DNA of 64,000 nt, taken from contig CAOLHI010000078.1 of the NCBI GenBank assembly GCA_948474755.1, positions 248,001 to 312,000 on the forward strand. Direction: 5' to 3'. The notes beneath the pieces were generated by a model. The model did no database searches. It worked only from the letters and a program-made list of their open reading frames with translations, and had not been told where the DNA came from. Below, in pieces: positions 22,981 to 33,689 of this stretch. Each line of letters opens with the position of its first letter. Positions within the stretch are counted from its first letter, which is position 1. The position numbers and the translations under genes are program-made. The DNA is from Ctenosaura bakeri. Lineage: Eukaryota > Chordata > Lepidosauria > Squamata > Iguanidae.

Positions 22981-23879
22981 TGTTACCCTGATTTCTGGGG
23001 GTCCCGTGAGGGACATCTAAGTGCGCTCCAAATTATGCAAGTTGGGGAAATTAGCAAACAGCACAAGCTAGCAATACGAGAGGCAGGGCAATGGAGCAAG
23101 ATCTTTTACCCAATGTCTACGGGGTCAGGCTGAGTCAAGGAGCAAACAGAAGTGGAATAATAATTGTTGTTTTTATTAATGTACAATCAAACAGTGTATG
23201 CAGCACACTACACAGATAACTAGTGAAATAAAGGTTGGAGTGGGATTCTTAGAGGAGGTTGTTGGTATGGGTAATACTACACCTGTCCTGAAGCCCGGGT
23301 AGTCTATAGCAGAGGTTTGTAGAGATGAAGTTCTCACTACGTGGGACTGAGGGGAAGGCTCGTCAAGCAAAGTGGCAGCAAGGCGGGATGGAAGTCGGGA
23401 GTGATCCGAGAAAGCTCTCAAAGTCAGGAGATCTTATAGGGGAAAATGTGGCCGTAGGCGAGTCTGTACTTGGGGAAAACAATGAGTTTTGGGCTGGAGA
23501 CAAAGCCTCCGAAAGGTCAGAATTTAGCATGATTGAGTTAGGTCCGAATTGTCAATAGAGTAGCCAGTATGCAAACGCGGAGTGCTTGACAGTTGAGTAT
23601 TCGTCTAATCAAGCTGCTTGCTCGGGGCAGAGAGTCCTTTGTAAGTAGCATGCATACATAATAGGGTACTTGCCTTGGGGTCTCCTGAAGCGGTGGGATG
23701 GCTATTTCTGGCCTGCCTGTATTTATGTGTAATATTACAGCAATTAGCGGTCGTGCCTGTCTACGAGCTTGTCCGGGGGCCTCGCAACACGTGGAGGGAA
23801 ATAGGTAAAGAAGGCCGAATTATTGATATCAAAGTGATATCTATTATCCCACAAATCCAGGCTAGCAACTGCAGTAACA
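22981..23879. mobile_element. Solo LTR, copy 2
   Basis: About 899 bp, collinear with 11463-12352. It starts TGTTACCCTG and ends GCAGTAACA. The flanking four bases are ATGC on both sides (22977-22980 and 23880-23883). Copy 1 lacks a short segment present here around 23170-23190 (TTTTTATTAATGTACAATC). No retroviral gene lies next to it. On the minus strand a TATAAG near 23435 and an AATAAA near 23172 are plausible promoter and poly-A signals, suggesting a minus-strand element. Many differences from copy 1 show both are old. Confidence 0.85.
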
Positions 23880-23902
23880 ATGCGCAACTGCTCTCTACGT
23901 CA

Positions 23903-24262
23903 GTTTTCCAGACTTTTCACATTTGCGATACATTTTTTAGATATGTATCTTTGCGCAACACAGTAATTCAATAAGTAATTCAGTAAGTGGAGGCAGCCCC
24001 TATACCTGAGACTGGCCCATGGCCACCATCCTAGCTGGGGTCGTTCTTGGTCCAGGGCAGCTGTGGCGGTGGCAGGAGAGGCAGCCCCTCCACCCTAGGT
24101 TGGCCTGCCGCCAACCTCACCAGGGTCTTTCTTGGCCCAGGGCAGCTGCAGTGGTTGTAGGAGAGGCAGCCCCTCCACCTGTTACATTCAGGCAACACAC
24201 CTACAAACTGCAGCCGACACACTAACATGTCATAATATACAGTTTGGAAAGCTCTGCTCAGT
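23903..24262. repeat. Repeat Y, copy 1, with internal insertion
   Basis: Ends are short inverted repeats: TTTTCCAGACTTTTCACATT on the left and CAGTTTGGAAAGC on the right. It shares with 29106-29430 the CACAGTAATTCA and CGACACACTAACATGTC-like blocks. The middle of copy 2 is replaced here by a GC-rich stretch (about 23987-24185). Confidence 0.6.
24010..24180 (+). repeat. Imperfect tandem duplication of about 85 bp
   Basis: Two units, about 24030-24105 and 24118-24182, each reading from TTCTTGG through CCAGGGCAGCTG to GGAGAGGCAGCCCCTCCACC. A third partial trace, GGAGGCAGCCCC, precedes them at 23987. Confidence 0.7.
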
Positions 24263-24544
24263 TTCCAGGAAAGAAGGAAACATTGTATCAAATGGGCACA
24301 AATAAGGTACTGGTCCCTGTCCTCCACATCAGATAATTTAAGAAGCACAGCCAATGAGGTCTAATGTGGGTGCTCTATGTTATCTTTTCTCAGTCAACAT
24401 AGTTGGTTCCTCCAGTTTTATTTGCTTTGGAAGGGAAAATTTCAGGCTCCATACAGATTACTATGATCTGCCTCTTATCATTGGTTCTGCCTACAGCAGG
24501 CCCCACTTAATCAATTGAATTTACCTATGTGTTACTTCACCATT

Positions 24545-24960
24545 TAACAAGAGATTAAATGGATCTACTCTAGATGGAATTAAGAGCGTATGCTCTAAGA
24601 TTTCGCAGATCAAAATGGGGACACGTGTGGCTAAGCAACATCAACGTATGGTCAAAGTGTCCTGAATCATTAATGATGAAACATAGACAAGGTGGGAGAG
24701 GCTGCAGTAGTTTGCTTCTGCCTGAGCCTTCTGGGAAGGGCCAGATTCAATTCCCCCCTCCCCTCCCCTCCCCTCCCCGAGTTAATCTAATGTTTTGAAT
24801 TCAGTTTGCAGCAATTGAAGTAAGCTGATGATAATGCGGAAAAGCGGGAAAAGAAGAGAGAGACTGGGACATTTTAAAAGTAGCTGGAAAAGTAGCATGA
24901 CAGAAAATTAATCTTGACTGTCCCTGTCAAACTGAGACAGTTAGAGGGCATGTAATAGGA
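24545..24960 (+). repeat. Dispersed repeat X, copy B
   Basis: Uninterrupted plus-strand copy from about 24600 (ACGTGTGGCTAAGCAACATC). It includes AGGTGGGAGAGGCTGCAGTA, a (CTCCC)n tract at 24756-24779, CAGCAATTGAAGTAAGCTGA and CATTTTAAAAGTAGCTGGAA. The first 55 bp are a separate dispersed piece (GATCTACTCTAGATGGA). This copy defines what copy A looked like before it was split. Confidence 0.65.
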
Positions 24961-25229
24961 TACCAGCTTATATTTTCCATTCCAACTACCAATATAGAGA
25001 AAATAGCAGATTGATGGAAATCATTTTGAAGGGAAAGGGTTAAGCAACCCAGTTCCTGAACCAGTTCCCTGATCAAGTTAGCAATGCTATTCCCCTCATG
25101 TCTGCCTTTACATATTTTGGAAGTTAGGAGATTGGCTTACTGTGTCTTTCATCCCCTTAACCTGGAGTTTAAGAGACTGGAACGAGGAGCCCTCCTCATA
25201 TAAGGAGATACAGTTTTTCAAATAGTCTG

Positions 25230-26010
25230 GACCCATACACTTTAAAGGGCTTTAAAGCCAGCACTTTGTATTCTGCCCAGAAACAGATGGGTAGCTAGTG
25301 GAAGTGTTTTAACAAAAGGATTATATGATCCCTTTAACCTGCCCCAGACAGCAAGCTGGTCACAGCAGTTTGGATCCACTGGAGTTTTCCAAAGGCAGCC
25401 CCAAGAAGAATGCATTAGAGTCATCTAAACAGGATGTAATGAAGACATGTGTTACCACAGCCAGATCTGACATCTCAAGAAACAGGCACAGCTCGCACAT
25501 CAGTTTTAGCTGTGCAAACACATACCTGGCCCCTGCTGAAGTCTGGGCATCTAGGTTCAGATCTGAGTCCAGGAGCATACCCAAGCTGAAAATCTGAAAT
25601 TTCAGGAGGAGTGTAACTGTACCCAACAGAGATCATATCCCTATTCCCTGATCTTCATTTAGACTGACCAAAAGTACCTCTGTCTTCTCTGGATTAAGTT
25701 TCAATGCATTTGCCCTCATCTAGTCCATTACCTGGTTTAGTATGAAGACACCTTCCATGGAACTGGGTGGAGAGGAGAGATAGAGTTGGGTGTCATCAGC
25801 ATACTGGTGATATCCAACTCCAAAACTTCATATAATCTCTCCCAGCAGTTTCATGTAGATTTTAAATAGCATAGAGGAACCCACAGGCAAATGTGGAATC
25901 CCCCCAATGGAAACATCCAGCACCATCTTCTGAATTTGCCTCTCAAGAAAGTCTAGAACCACTATACAACAGTGCCACCAAGTCATATCCCAGAGAGTGG
26001 CTATAGTTTT
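25230..26010 (-). pseudogene. L2-clade LINE reverse transcriptase remnant
   Basis: On the minus strand this encodes the palm and C-terminal parts of an L2-like reverse transcriptase. The catalytic YADD box is readable at 25792-25803, preceded by the expected upstream RT blocks (25850-25990) and followed by the C-terminal region with LGMLLDSDLNLDAQ and, later, LPLEN (about 25385-25600). Frame is lost by indels and stops, so it is dead. The longest open piece is 88 codons (25360-25626). RT fingers and endonuclease are missing, as in normal 5' truncation. Assignment to L2 rather than another CR1-group clade is from recall of the C-terminal pattern. Confidence 0.8.
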
Positions 26011-26758
26011 GCTGTGCGAAAAGACCCTGAGCAGACCATAAGAAAGAAGTAGCAGATAGCAAGTTCTAAAAGTGGTATATTTTCCTGCAACTAATCTTTA
26101 ATCTGTCCATTAAGACACAAACATCAGCCCAGAACAGAGGCAGCCACGAGACATTTTGCTCTAAATATACTGACACTGTTCTACAGCTGTGCAATATTTA
26201 GCAATTGCTGAGTTAGTATCTGAATTGGTTTCCAGAACTTTGTGTATTACAAAGTGAGCAGGAGTGCTAATTCCATCCACTAGAGAGCAGTAGCAGATGG
26301 TTGCCTTCCTCAGTGCAATAAGGAACAGCTTTTCCAGATGTCTATGGGGAATAAAAATCCGGCTGCCAGCAAATGCTGCGCCTGCACAATTATAGGATGT
26401 GGTGTTTGTTTTTGGATCTGCTGCTCTGTGTGCTCACAGATGACTAGTATTTCGCCCGTAAATTTACTAGCAGTAAACTCATAAGTTTATTTCACAGTAT
26501 GGCACCCAAATGGATTTAGAAAACATTTTCTTGAAGTTTTGCTGAAGAGTTTGTCTTGAAAGGACATAGATTGCTTCAGACTAATTCTGGTTGGTTAAAT
26601 TGGTGCAGATGAGTCCATTCCTATTCCAACTGTTTCCAGCAGCATTAGCCTGAGTTTGATAATATGTTGTTCTTTAACTGGTTTACCAGTTTAGCTGAAA
26701 TTTAAAAAATCGCTAGAAAATAAAATAATGTACTGGGGAGATGGTTTTGTTTCATAAA
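26011..26758. other. No gene seen; possible conserved non-coding stretch
   Basis: Repeat-poor. The segment 26170-26450 has even composition and AT-rich binding-site-like words (CAATTATAGG, GCAATATTTAGCAATTGC), but nothing decisive. Confidence 0.3.
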
Positions 26759-26760
26759 TA

Positions 26761-26955
26761 CAGCAGGCCCTACAGATCTCTGCGGGTTTGGTTCCATGAC
26801 CCCATGCAGATGCCAGAAAATGTGAACGATCACATCCCATATTATTAAGCAGAAGCTTCCCCACACACTGCGCTGACACTTTATGTATAAGGTGTGACGA
26901 TCCGCAGTCAGTGTATATCGCAGATCCAGAGGTCACAGATCTAGAGGATCCTTTG
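26761..26955. mobile_element. Tigger-like Tc1/mariner MITE, decayed
   Basis: Starts after TA with CAGCAGGCCCTACAGATC and continues GGTTTGGTTCCATGACCCC. This order is shared with 39306-39525. The right end (GATCTAGAGGATCC) has lost the last bases and the second TA is not clear. Confidence 0.6.
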
Positions 26956-27086
26956 AAATGTTGTGATTTTTTAAATATTTCAGAATGTAGAATTAGTAGC
27001 ATGAATTAGATTTTTGGGAAAGCACATGAAAAGAGTATACTAATGCAGAGTTTCATGAACCAAGCCCATTGATGTGGTAAGTGTGG

Positions 27087-27185
27087 CCTTCCAGATGTTA
27101 TTAGATCACAAGTCACATTCCTCACCATTGGCTATGCTGGCTTGGGCTGATGGAGATCACAGTCCAGCAGTATCTGGAAGGCCAC
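27087..27185. repeat. Palindromic dispersed repeat, best copy
   Basis: CCTTCCAGATGTTATTAGAT at the left pairs with CAGTATCTGGAAGGCC at the right, with a nested pair CATTGGCTATGCTGG. Weaker relatives are at 20225, 38086, 46610 and 62805. Known to me as a widespread reptile repeat; superfamily not assigned. Confidence 0.65.
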
Positions 27186-27284
27186 ATGTTAGCCGCCCTT
27201 TGGCAAAGCCAAACAAAACTAGAGACTTGATTGTGCCTAATTGTGTAATATCAGGCCATAGTGTAAATGTGTTTTTTTGTTTTG

Positions 27285-27495
27285 TTTTTTATTATTTATT
27301 TGTATCCCGCCCCTCCATATGGATCGAGGCGGTGAACAACTTACAAATAGCATGTATTTCGAAACATTTCTATACATGCCCTCAACAAGCTGAGTACTCA
27401 TTTTACTGACCTGCGAAAGAATGGAAGGCTGAGTCAATCTTGGAGCCCGGCAGAACCGAACTCACATTTAACCACTGCGCCACCAGGGCTCCTCT
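27285..27495 (-). repeat. tRNA-derived SINE (ACA type), minus strand
   Basis: The reverse complement of 27455-27495 gives a tRNA-like head (GGAGCCCTGGTGGCGCAGTG). An A box lies near 27469-27483 and a B box near 27451-27463. The tail side to the left reads TTTATTTGTATCCCGCC. A close relative is at 61408-61612. Confidence 0.75.
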
Positions 27496-28428
27496 GTTTC
27501 AGTGGAGCACTATGTTACTTCATGCAGTCAAGTAGTGGATTGGGACTGAGACTTGAATATAGCATGGCAGTGGGATGCTTTGAAATGGAGTGGTCCTCTC
27601 CCCTCTGTGGAAGCTTCCCATTCCTCAGGCTCCTGTTCCAGTCTACCAGGAAAAACTCCTTTTCAGGACTCTAATTAGGAAGCAGGGACATGTCTTCTTA
27701 GGCATTGTGGCTGAAGACCCATACGTGCAAACTTATTTTCCCCGTAGTAAGGATACAGAAGGGGTGGGACAAAGTGTGGCTCTTGGGCCCATGTTTGTGA
27801 CCTCTAAAGTCCTCTGTCAGTTCTCCAAAGTCTCTCAAGGCTCTAATTATTTTTCACAAGAATTGTGTGGTTTTCGGACTTTTTCTTGTCCTAAAATCAC
27901 ACAGGACCGCCCCCCCCCATGCATGAAAACATGCTAAAATTATCCACTCCACACTCACAAAGACGGTACAGCCCATACTGTACCTTTGTTTTCATTCTCA
28001 AAATAGCAACAGGGAGAGATGTGCCTTCAGTTCTTGTTCCATTTTTAGAAGATCTGCAGAGGAAATACTTCCACTTTCCTCTGTAGTCCTCACAGAAATG
28101 GGAGGGATATGCCTGCACTTCCTGATGACATTTTGAGAAGGTCTGCAGGTATTTGGGCTTGCTGCAGAGGGTTCTGCCTATGGAGAGGCTGGGAGAATTG
28201 GCCCCTGGCCCCCACAGTTGCCCACCCTTGATACAGAGGGAATGCAGCTTCAGGAGCTTGAGAGGTTTACGAGAGGCAATCAGAAGCAGTATTAGAGCAG
28301 AACAACCAGCTGAACAATGAGTGCCTGGCAAGCCCCTGGCCCCTGGGAAGTTTCATGCAGTCCATGAGGGTTTGGAACATTAGCACAAAAGATTTCTTCA
28401 AGGTTTAGTCAGAGGGTCCCCAAACAAA
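27496..28428. other. No gene seen
   Basis: Open frames at 27590-27937 and 27897-28331 overlap on opposite strands, lack recognisable motifs and are not flanked by convincing splice sites. I do not call them genes. Confidence 0.45.
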
Positions 28429-28617
28429 AGTCATTTCCTCACTGCACTGTTATAGTGCTATTATTCCACTTTCAACATCCTATGAAATTCTGGGGTTTGT
28501 AGTTTACTGAGGCCAAAGAGCTCTCTGGATGTCTCTCACTAAACTGCAAAGCCCAGGATTTCATAGGATATTGAAAGTGGAATAATAGCACTATAACAGT
28601 GTAATACAGGAATAGCC
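28429..28617. mobile_element. Harbinger-like MITE, long subtype
   Basis: Ends decayed (AGTCATTTCCTCAC and GGAATAGCC). The arms ATTATTCCACTTTCAACATC and its complement are intact, with GAGGCCAAAGAGCTCTCTGG in the centre. Confidence 0.8.
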
Positions 28618-28894
28618 ATTTCATTTTACATTATCATTAGAGGTGGAAATTTCCTAATTTGTTAAGCTCATTGTTAAGTTATTACTTAGTTTTGAAAGAA
28701 ATTCAAGCAGGCAGCATTTGTTACTGTGGTTGACATCATTGCTCTTTAGTGGTCCAGTTTTGGTTTTTTGCTTGATTAAATTGACTCTTTGTATGCCAGC
28801 TTTCCTTTCTCAATCTGGAATTTTCCACATACTTTGTGCTACACATCCCACAATTCAGTTGCTGGCTGGGGATGCTAAGAGTTGTCAGGAAATA

Positions 28895-28985
28895 TCAAAT
28901 TAACAATTTTTAAACTGCTCTGGGAGTCTTTTTGGCTGGAGAGTGGAGTATAAACAAACAAACAAACAAATAAATAAAATAATGC
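28895..28985 (+). repeat. L2-like 3' tail with (AAAC)n
   Basis: TTTTTGGCTGGAGAGTGGAG followed by TATAAAC and AAAC/AAAT repeats, the form of an L2-type LINE or SINE terminus. A similar end is at 32385-32425. Confidence 0.5.
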
Positions 28986-29105
28986 AACACACCTGGAAAT
29001 TGCCAGCTTGGGATAGGCTATCCTAAAGCATGCCATCCAACAAAGTATCAATTACATTTTCTTAGGGATCTGCATTTCTCTTCTGCTTTCCTTCCGCTGC
29101 CTCTG

Positions 29106-29430
29106 GCAGCCTGTATTGCAGAACTTTCCAAACTTTTCATGTTGGTGCCACATTTTTTAGACATGCATCATTTTGCAACACAGTAATTCAGTTTTACTAG
29201 TAAACCAGAGGTTAAACTAACCCCTTATAAGAGATACAGACACATACATAAATTGTAATAACAAAATGTATGGGGATACAACCTATCTCATGAAAACCTT
29301 TCACATATATTTAAAAATATATGATTAATAAATAATAACATACATTTCCAAGATTGCAGGCAACACACCCACACACTTCTAGCGACACACTAACATGTCG
29401 CGGCACACCTGTTTGGAAAGCCTTGCTGTA
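29106..29430. repeat. Repeat Y, copy 2
   Basis: Starts ACTTTCCAAACTTTTCATG and ends TGTTTGGAAAGCC, giving a 10-bp inverted terminal match (CTTTCCAAAC). Between are CACAGTAATTCAGTTTTACT, an AT-rich middle and CGACACACTAACATGTCGCG. The family is not named. Confidence 0.65.
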
Positions 29431-29519
29431 TGATATCCTCCCTCCTATCAAACAACTTGGAACCTTTATGAAAAATCAGGGGAAAAAATTAATAATAAAT
29501 TGAGGGGTAAATCTAGTTG

Positions 29520-29825
29520 TTGTTGTTACATTCATTTATATCCCATCTTCTCCCCAGTCTGGGACTCAAGGTGGCTTACAAAGGTTAATATTCATTATCA
29601 TACAAAAATTTGAAATATAACTAAACTAAGAACATAATTAAAAGCAAGATTATTTTAAAAAATCAAATAAAAAGTACAACACATTCTGAAAGGCCCCTTT
29701 CTATCTGAGCAATCAGCCACCAAAGGCCAAACAAAACAAACATGTCTTTATGGGCCTGCAAAAGGATAGCAAGGAGGGTGCTATCTAAGAAGGGTGTTAC
29801 AGGGCCAGGGAACACCTACCACAAG
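29520..29825 (-). repeat. L2-like LINE 3' region, minus strand
   Basis: Reversed 3' terminus TTTATATCCCATCTTCTCCC, then CTCAAGGTGGCTTAC. Further right is the non-coding body, with CAATCAGCCACCAAAGGCC and GGGCCTGCAAAAGGATAGC. No coding part remains. Confidence 0.55.
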
Positions 29826-29869
29826 TTGATAGCGTCATATAGAACAAACTATTAAAGTGAAAGTGAATT

Positions 29870-29941
29870 GGTAAGTCAACACTAATATATGTCACAGTGA
29901 TCCAATAGATCTACTCTAGCTGGGACCAGCAGTTGGATTCC
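29870..29941. repeat. Dispersed repeat with CTCTAGCTGGGACCA core
   Basis: CCAATAGATCTACTCTAGCT then GGGACCAGCAGTTGGATTC, related to 13355-13432. It directly abuts the MITE that starts at 29942. Confidence 0.45.
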
Positions 29942-30130
29942 GGCCATTTCTGTGCTACACTGTTATAGTGTTATTATTCCACTTTCAACATCCTGTGGAA
30001 TCTTGGGGTTTGCAGTTTAAAGAGGGACCTTTAGAATTCTTAGCCAGAGAGCTCTTTGGCCTCAGTAAACGACAAACCTCAGAATTTCACAGGATGTTGA
30101 AAGTGGAATAATAGCACTATAACAGTGTGG
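29942..30130. mobile_element. Harbinger-like MITE, long subtype, right end lost
   Basis: Starts GGCCATTTCTGTGCTACAC. Both arms are present, and the centre carries CCAGAGAGCTCTTTGGCC. The final 13 or so bases of the right end are missing after AACAGTGTGG. Confidence 0.8.
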
Positions 30131-30334
30131 TTATTTTGATGTTTTTACTTCAGTTAGGGAATCCAATACAATACTGAAGCTCTTTCTGCTGTGCTGGATT
30201 TCTACATGCAATAAGGTTTTCCATTTGTGGGGAAGCATTAAAATGTTGAAGCTTTCACCAGTAATTTCAATGGATAGATCAGGCTAGGAAAAGCATCAAC
30301 ATTTGATCCTACTACGTGAATGAATGATACCTAG

Positions 30335-31057
30335 GGCTATTTCCGCACAAGAAGGGAGGAGCTATTCACTGCTTGTCAAGAGCAGTTTTTATACTCTGAT
30401 TCAGAAAGTGTGCTGTCTGCACCACCCTCATCCTATTTACATCGTGCTATTGTGGGGAATGGGGGTTGCTGCATCTGCAACAGCAAGTCTGTGGTCACTC
30501 CCATTCCCCTCCCTCAGCCTGCCCTGCCATTGCTGATGGGTCTGGTGTTTTAAAACAACAAAACAAAAAAAACCAACACATTTTAAACCCATTTCTGCAT
30601 TGCTACGTTTGTGCATAGGTATGTATGTTCATTGATACATGGGAAAAAAACCCACATCTTAACAATCTATTATCAGATCCATTCTCTTCCCGCTGTCTGC
30701 TTAATGCACAAAGCCAATAATGACAGAAGCCTGTCCTTTGATGGGTGGAGAGAGATAGGAACAGAAATTATGGAAGGGACAGCCTGGGAACACCCATAGC
30801 TGGCCATTTCTGTGCTGTGAATTGATACTACACTTCTGCATGTAGGCAAAAAAACAAAGCAGAACTGGTTTGGGAGATTTACATCAGAGTTTTTCTGGTT
30901 TTCAGTTGCAGTGGTTTTTCATCACAGTGAACCATTCTAGGAGCTGAAAATGTGCAGAACCACAAGGAAAGCTATGACACTAAAAAGCTACAACATGCAG
31001 ACCAGAGGGTAAGAATTCGACGCTACTATGATGTATCAGCCTCATGTGGAAATGGCC
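30335..31057. mobile_element. Candidate larger element with MITE-type ends
   Basis: The left end GGCTATTTCCGCACAAG and right end ATGTGGAAATGGCC match the MITE termini, but the 723-bp interior is unrelated to the short MITEs. A further internal GGCCATTTCTGTGCTGTG lies at about 30804. It could be a longer non-autonomous relative, or two chance-neighbouring ends. Flanks (TAG and TGA) do not settle it. No transposase frame seen. Confidence 0.4.
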
Positions 31058-31409
31058 TGAGGCTGCCAAACACCACACAGACAAATGGAAGAAAGGATCT
31101 CCATTTCTCTTCTGCTTTCCTTCTCCACCCCCACCTCTGGTTACCTGTATGGTATCCACACATGTGGGAAAATGAGTCTCCTCCACTTTGTGCAGTGTAG
31201 CTGGGCTTGGGCTACACTATCTAGCTTCTGGTTTTGGTAGTAAGGAGAAATCCAAAGCTGAAAGAGAAATAAAATGGCCAGCCTCAACATTTGGGTCAGT
31301 TTTAATAGGTAACCAATAATTATTTTGTTAAGTAATATTTAAAAGACATTTTCTTATGCTGGGGAAAATACTGGAAATGAAATGAAAGCAGCATAAACGG
31401 AAAGAATAA

Positions 31410-31452
31410 TATTGAGAATAAAGCCCACAGAAGTCAATGGGACTTACATTTG
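31410..31452. repeat. Dispersed repeat with GTCAATGGGACTTAC core
   Basis: AAGCCCACAGAAGTCAATGG then GACTTACATTTGAG; same family as 13980. Confidence 0.4.
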
Positions 31453-31534
31453 AGCTCAACAGACCCATGCCTTCACAAGATATCCTTGCATTTATATGAA
31501 AACTGAGAAACATATTGGATGGGCTCCAGACTTA

Positions 31535-31735
31535 GGGCCTTTCTGCCCTACACTATTATGGTGCTATTATTCTACTTTCAACATCCTGTGGAATTCTGGG
31601 GTTTGTATTTTTCTGAAGCCAAACTGCTCTCTGGCTGAGAATTCTAAAGGCCCCTCATTAAACTACAAACCCTAGGATCCCTAGGATGTTGAAAGTGGAA
31701 TAATAGCACTATAATAGTGTGGTGAGGAAATGGTC
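31535..31735. mobile_element. Harbinger-like MITE, long subtype
   Basis: Starts GGGCCTTTCTGCCC and ends GGAAATGGTC. TTA lies on both sides (31532-31534 and 31736-31738). The centre AAACTGCTCTCTGGC marks the long subtype. Confidence 0.85.
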
Positions 31736-31738
31736 TTA

Positions 31739-33004
31739 GTCATACTTAGCATCTCTTGAAATCAGTTCACCTTAAAACAAGCATGACTAACTTAAGTCCT
31801 ACTAATTAGGGATGTCAACATCTGTCAGTTTTGTTTCATTTTTGATGCATTTATTTCATTTCCCAAAATTCTACTGGCATTCTTACCCCTTCTCATTTCC
31901 ATGTCATGTTGTAAAAGTTTTTTTTTTCTTTTCTATATTGAAAGGTACATACATTCTGGAAAATATTTTCTCCAAAGTACACATTTTCATATGAATGTTT
32001 TCCCTGATATACACATAGTGTTGCAGACATTTCTTTTTCACTGCAATAAATAGCAATATTTGGAATGGTACAGAGTTCTGAGGCGGTAAGTGCTTTGTTT
32101 CATTTCAAGCCTAAGGAGGTGTAAAATTGATATCTCTTCCGGAAAAACAAATCTATTTAATTTATATTCCATCCCTACCATTGATTTCAATGAACTGGAT
32201 CTAAGTATGCTAAGTATGACCAGGTTGTGGTCCCATCTACAGAAAATTCAATGCCAACCATTTCACATGCATTTATATCACCAAGATGAATTTCACTAGG
32301 TGTGTTTTCTTTTTCTTTTTAAATAAAATTCTCCTGAAAGGAATTGTAACATTCTCATCACTTCCTGGACTAAAGTAGCCTTTCCAGCTAAAGAGTGGAA
32401 TATAAGTGCTTTAAATAAATAAGAGAAATTAAAAAATAACCCCATTTTGGATCAGTTTTAAATAAGACTGTAATTGACAAGCCCATTGCAATATTAGTGA
32501 ACATTTAAATACTAATTAGCTAAGCCTCTCCTAAGCTCCCTTCAACAGAGCTTGCAATCTCAGCTGTCAATTAAGCCCGCCCTTGTTCCCAAAGATGGAA
32601 AGGTCAAAGGGGAGTGCTCAGTCAGCTGTAAGATCATGTTAGCACAGATTGAGAAGTAATAATCTCAATAGAAGAAGCTAAACTTTCTTTTACCTGTTCA
32701 ATGAAATTATATTAAAGAAAGGTGTCACACAATTCCAAAGCAAGTAAGCAATTGCAAATCACTTTAGCAGCATATCAAAGTCTTCATATCTAAAGCTATC
32801 TTCCCCAAACTCTCTGGGTATGTTGGTCTACAGCTCCCACCACTGACAGCTGGGGGCTTCCATGACAGTGGAATAGTGAATTTACTCTTTGTTCTAGTCA
32901 GAACTCTAAAGGAGATAGGGTTTAGCACCTTGAACTGCACCTTTAAAGTTTGATTAACACTAGCATGGAAGGCAATAGCTCCTACTGATGCAATGGTGGC
33001 TAGA
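31739..33004. other. No gene seen; possible conserved non-coding stretch
   Basis: An L2-like tail piece is at 32385-32425. The segment 32505-32700 contains homeodomain-like words (CTAATTAGC, GTCAATTAAG) and a nuclear-receptor-like AAGGTCAAAGG, and is repeat-free. A weak palindromic repeat is near 32800-32870. Confidence 0.35.
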
Positions 33005-33227
33005 GGCCCTTTCACACCACATCATTTTAGCACTATGATTCCATTTTAACTGCCATGGTTCTATCCTATGGAATCCAGGGACTGGCAGTTTAGGGAAATG
33101 TATTTAGAATTCTCTGCCAGAGAACTCTAGTGCCTCACCAAACTACAGATCTCAGGATTCCACAGGACACAGCCCTGACAGCTAAAGTGGAGTCATGGTG
33201 CTATAATGGTGTAGTGTGAAAGGGTCC
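33005..33227. mobile_element. Inverted-terminal MITE, GGCCCTTTCACAC subtype
   Basis: The left end is GGCCCTTTCACACCAC and the right end GTAGTGTGAAAGGGTCC. Arms pair over CACTATGATTCCATTTTAAC and its decayed complement. The outermost bases resemble the other MITEs, but the subterminal sequence differs. Confidence 0.8.
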
Positions 33228-33689
33228 CAGAATGATGGCCACGGTGGTCCAGTGAGAAGGCACGAGATAGGGAAAGACTGGCTTAAAAGAGTGAGAGTTC
33301 TGAAGGTGAAACTGAAGGTACTTCCCACCCTCACAGGGGCACCAGTCAAGAAATACTCTTAATACACAATCAGTCCAAATGCACCTTACATCTTTACCTG
33401 AGCTGGCTTCAAACAATTTGCTGTCTGAGGTGAACAAGCAAAGTCCAACTGCATCTTACACAAGACCAATTTCCATTATTTTTCAACCTATGCAGGGGTG
33501 AACTGAGGTGAACAACAAATATGCTGCTGAGATGAACAACAAATATCAGTCCTTGGCAACAAAAATATAGTAATCATAATCATAGCTGTCACGATAAATG
33601 TTCTGCCCCTTACTAGCATACAAAACTGCAGAGAGCTGTACATTTTACCAGTATACAATTGCTACTGGGCTGGCCTCCATGAAATCACT
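33228..33689. other. No gene seen
   Basis: Short piece of the CTGAGG-core repeat at 33400-33430, otherwise unremarkable. Confidence 0.4.

Noticed and set aside
27590..28331. Adjacent frames of 115 and 144 codons
   Set aside because: They overlap on opposite strands, show no known motif and no convincing splice sites.
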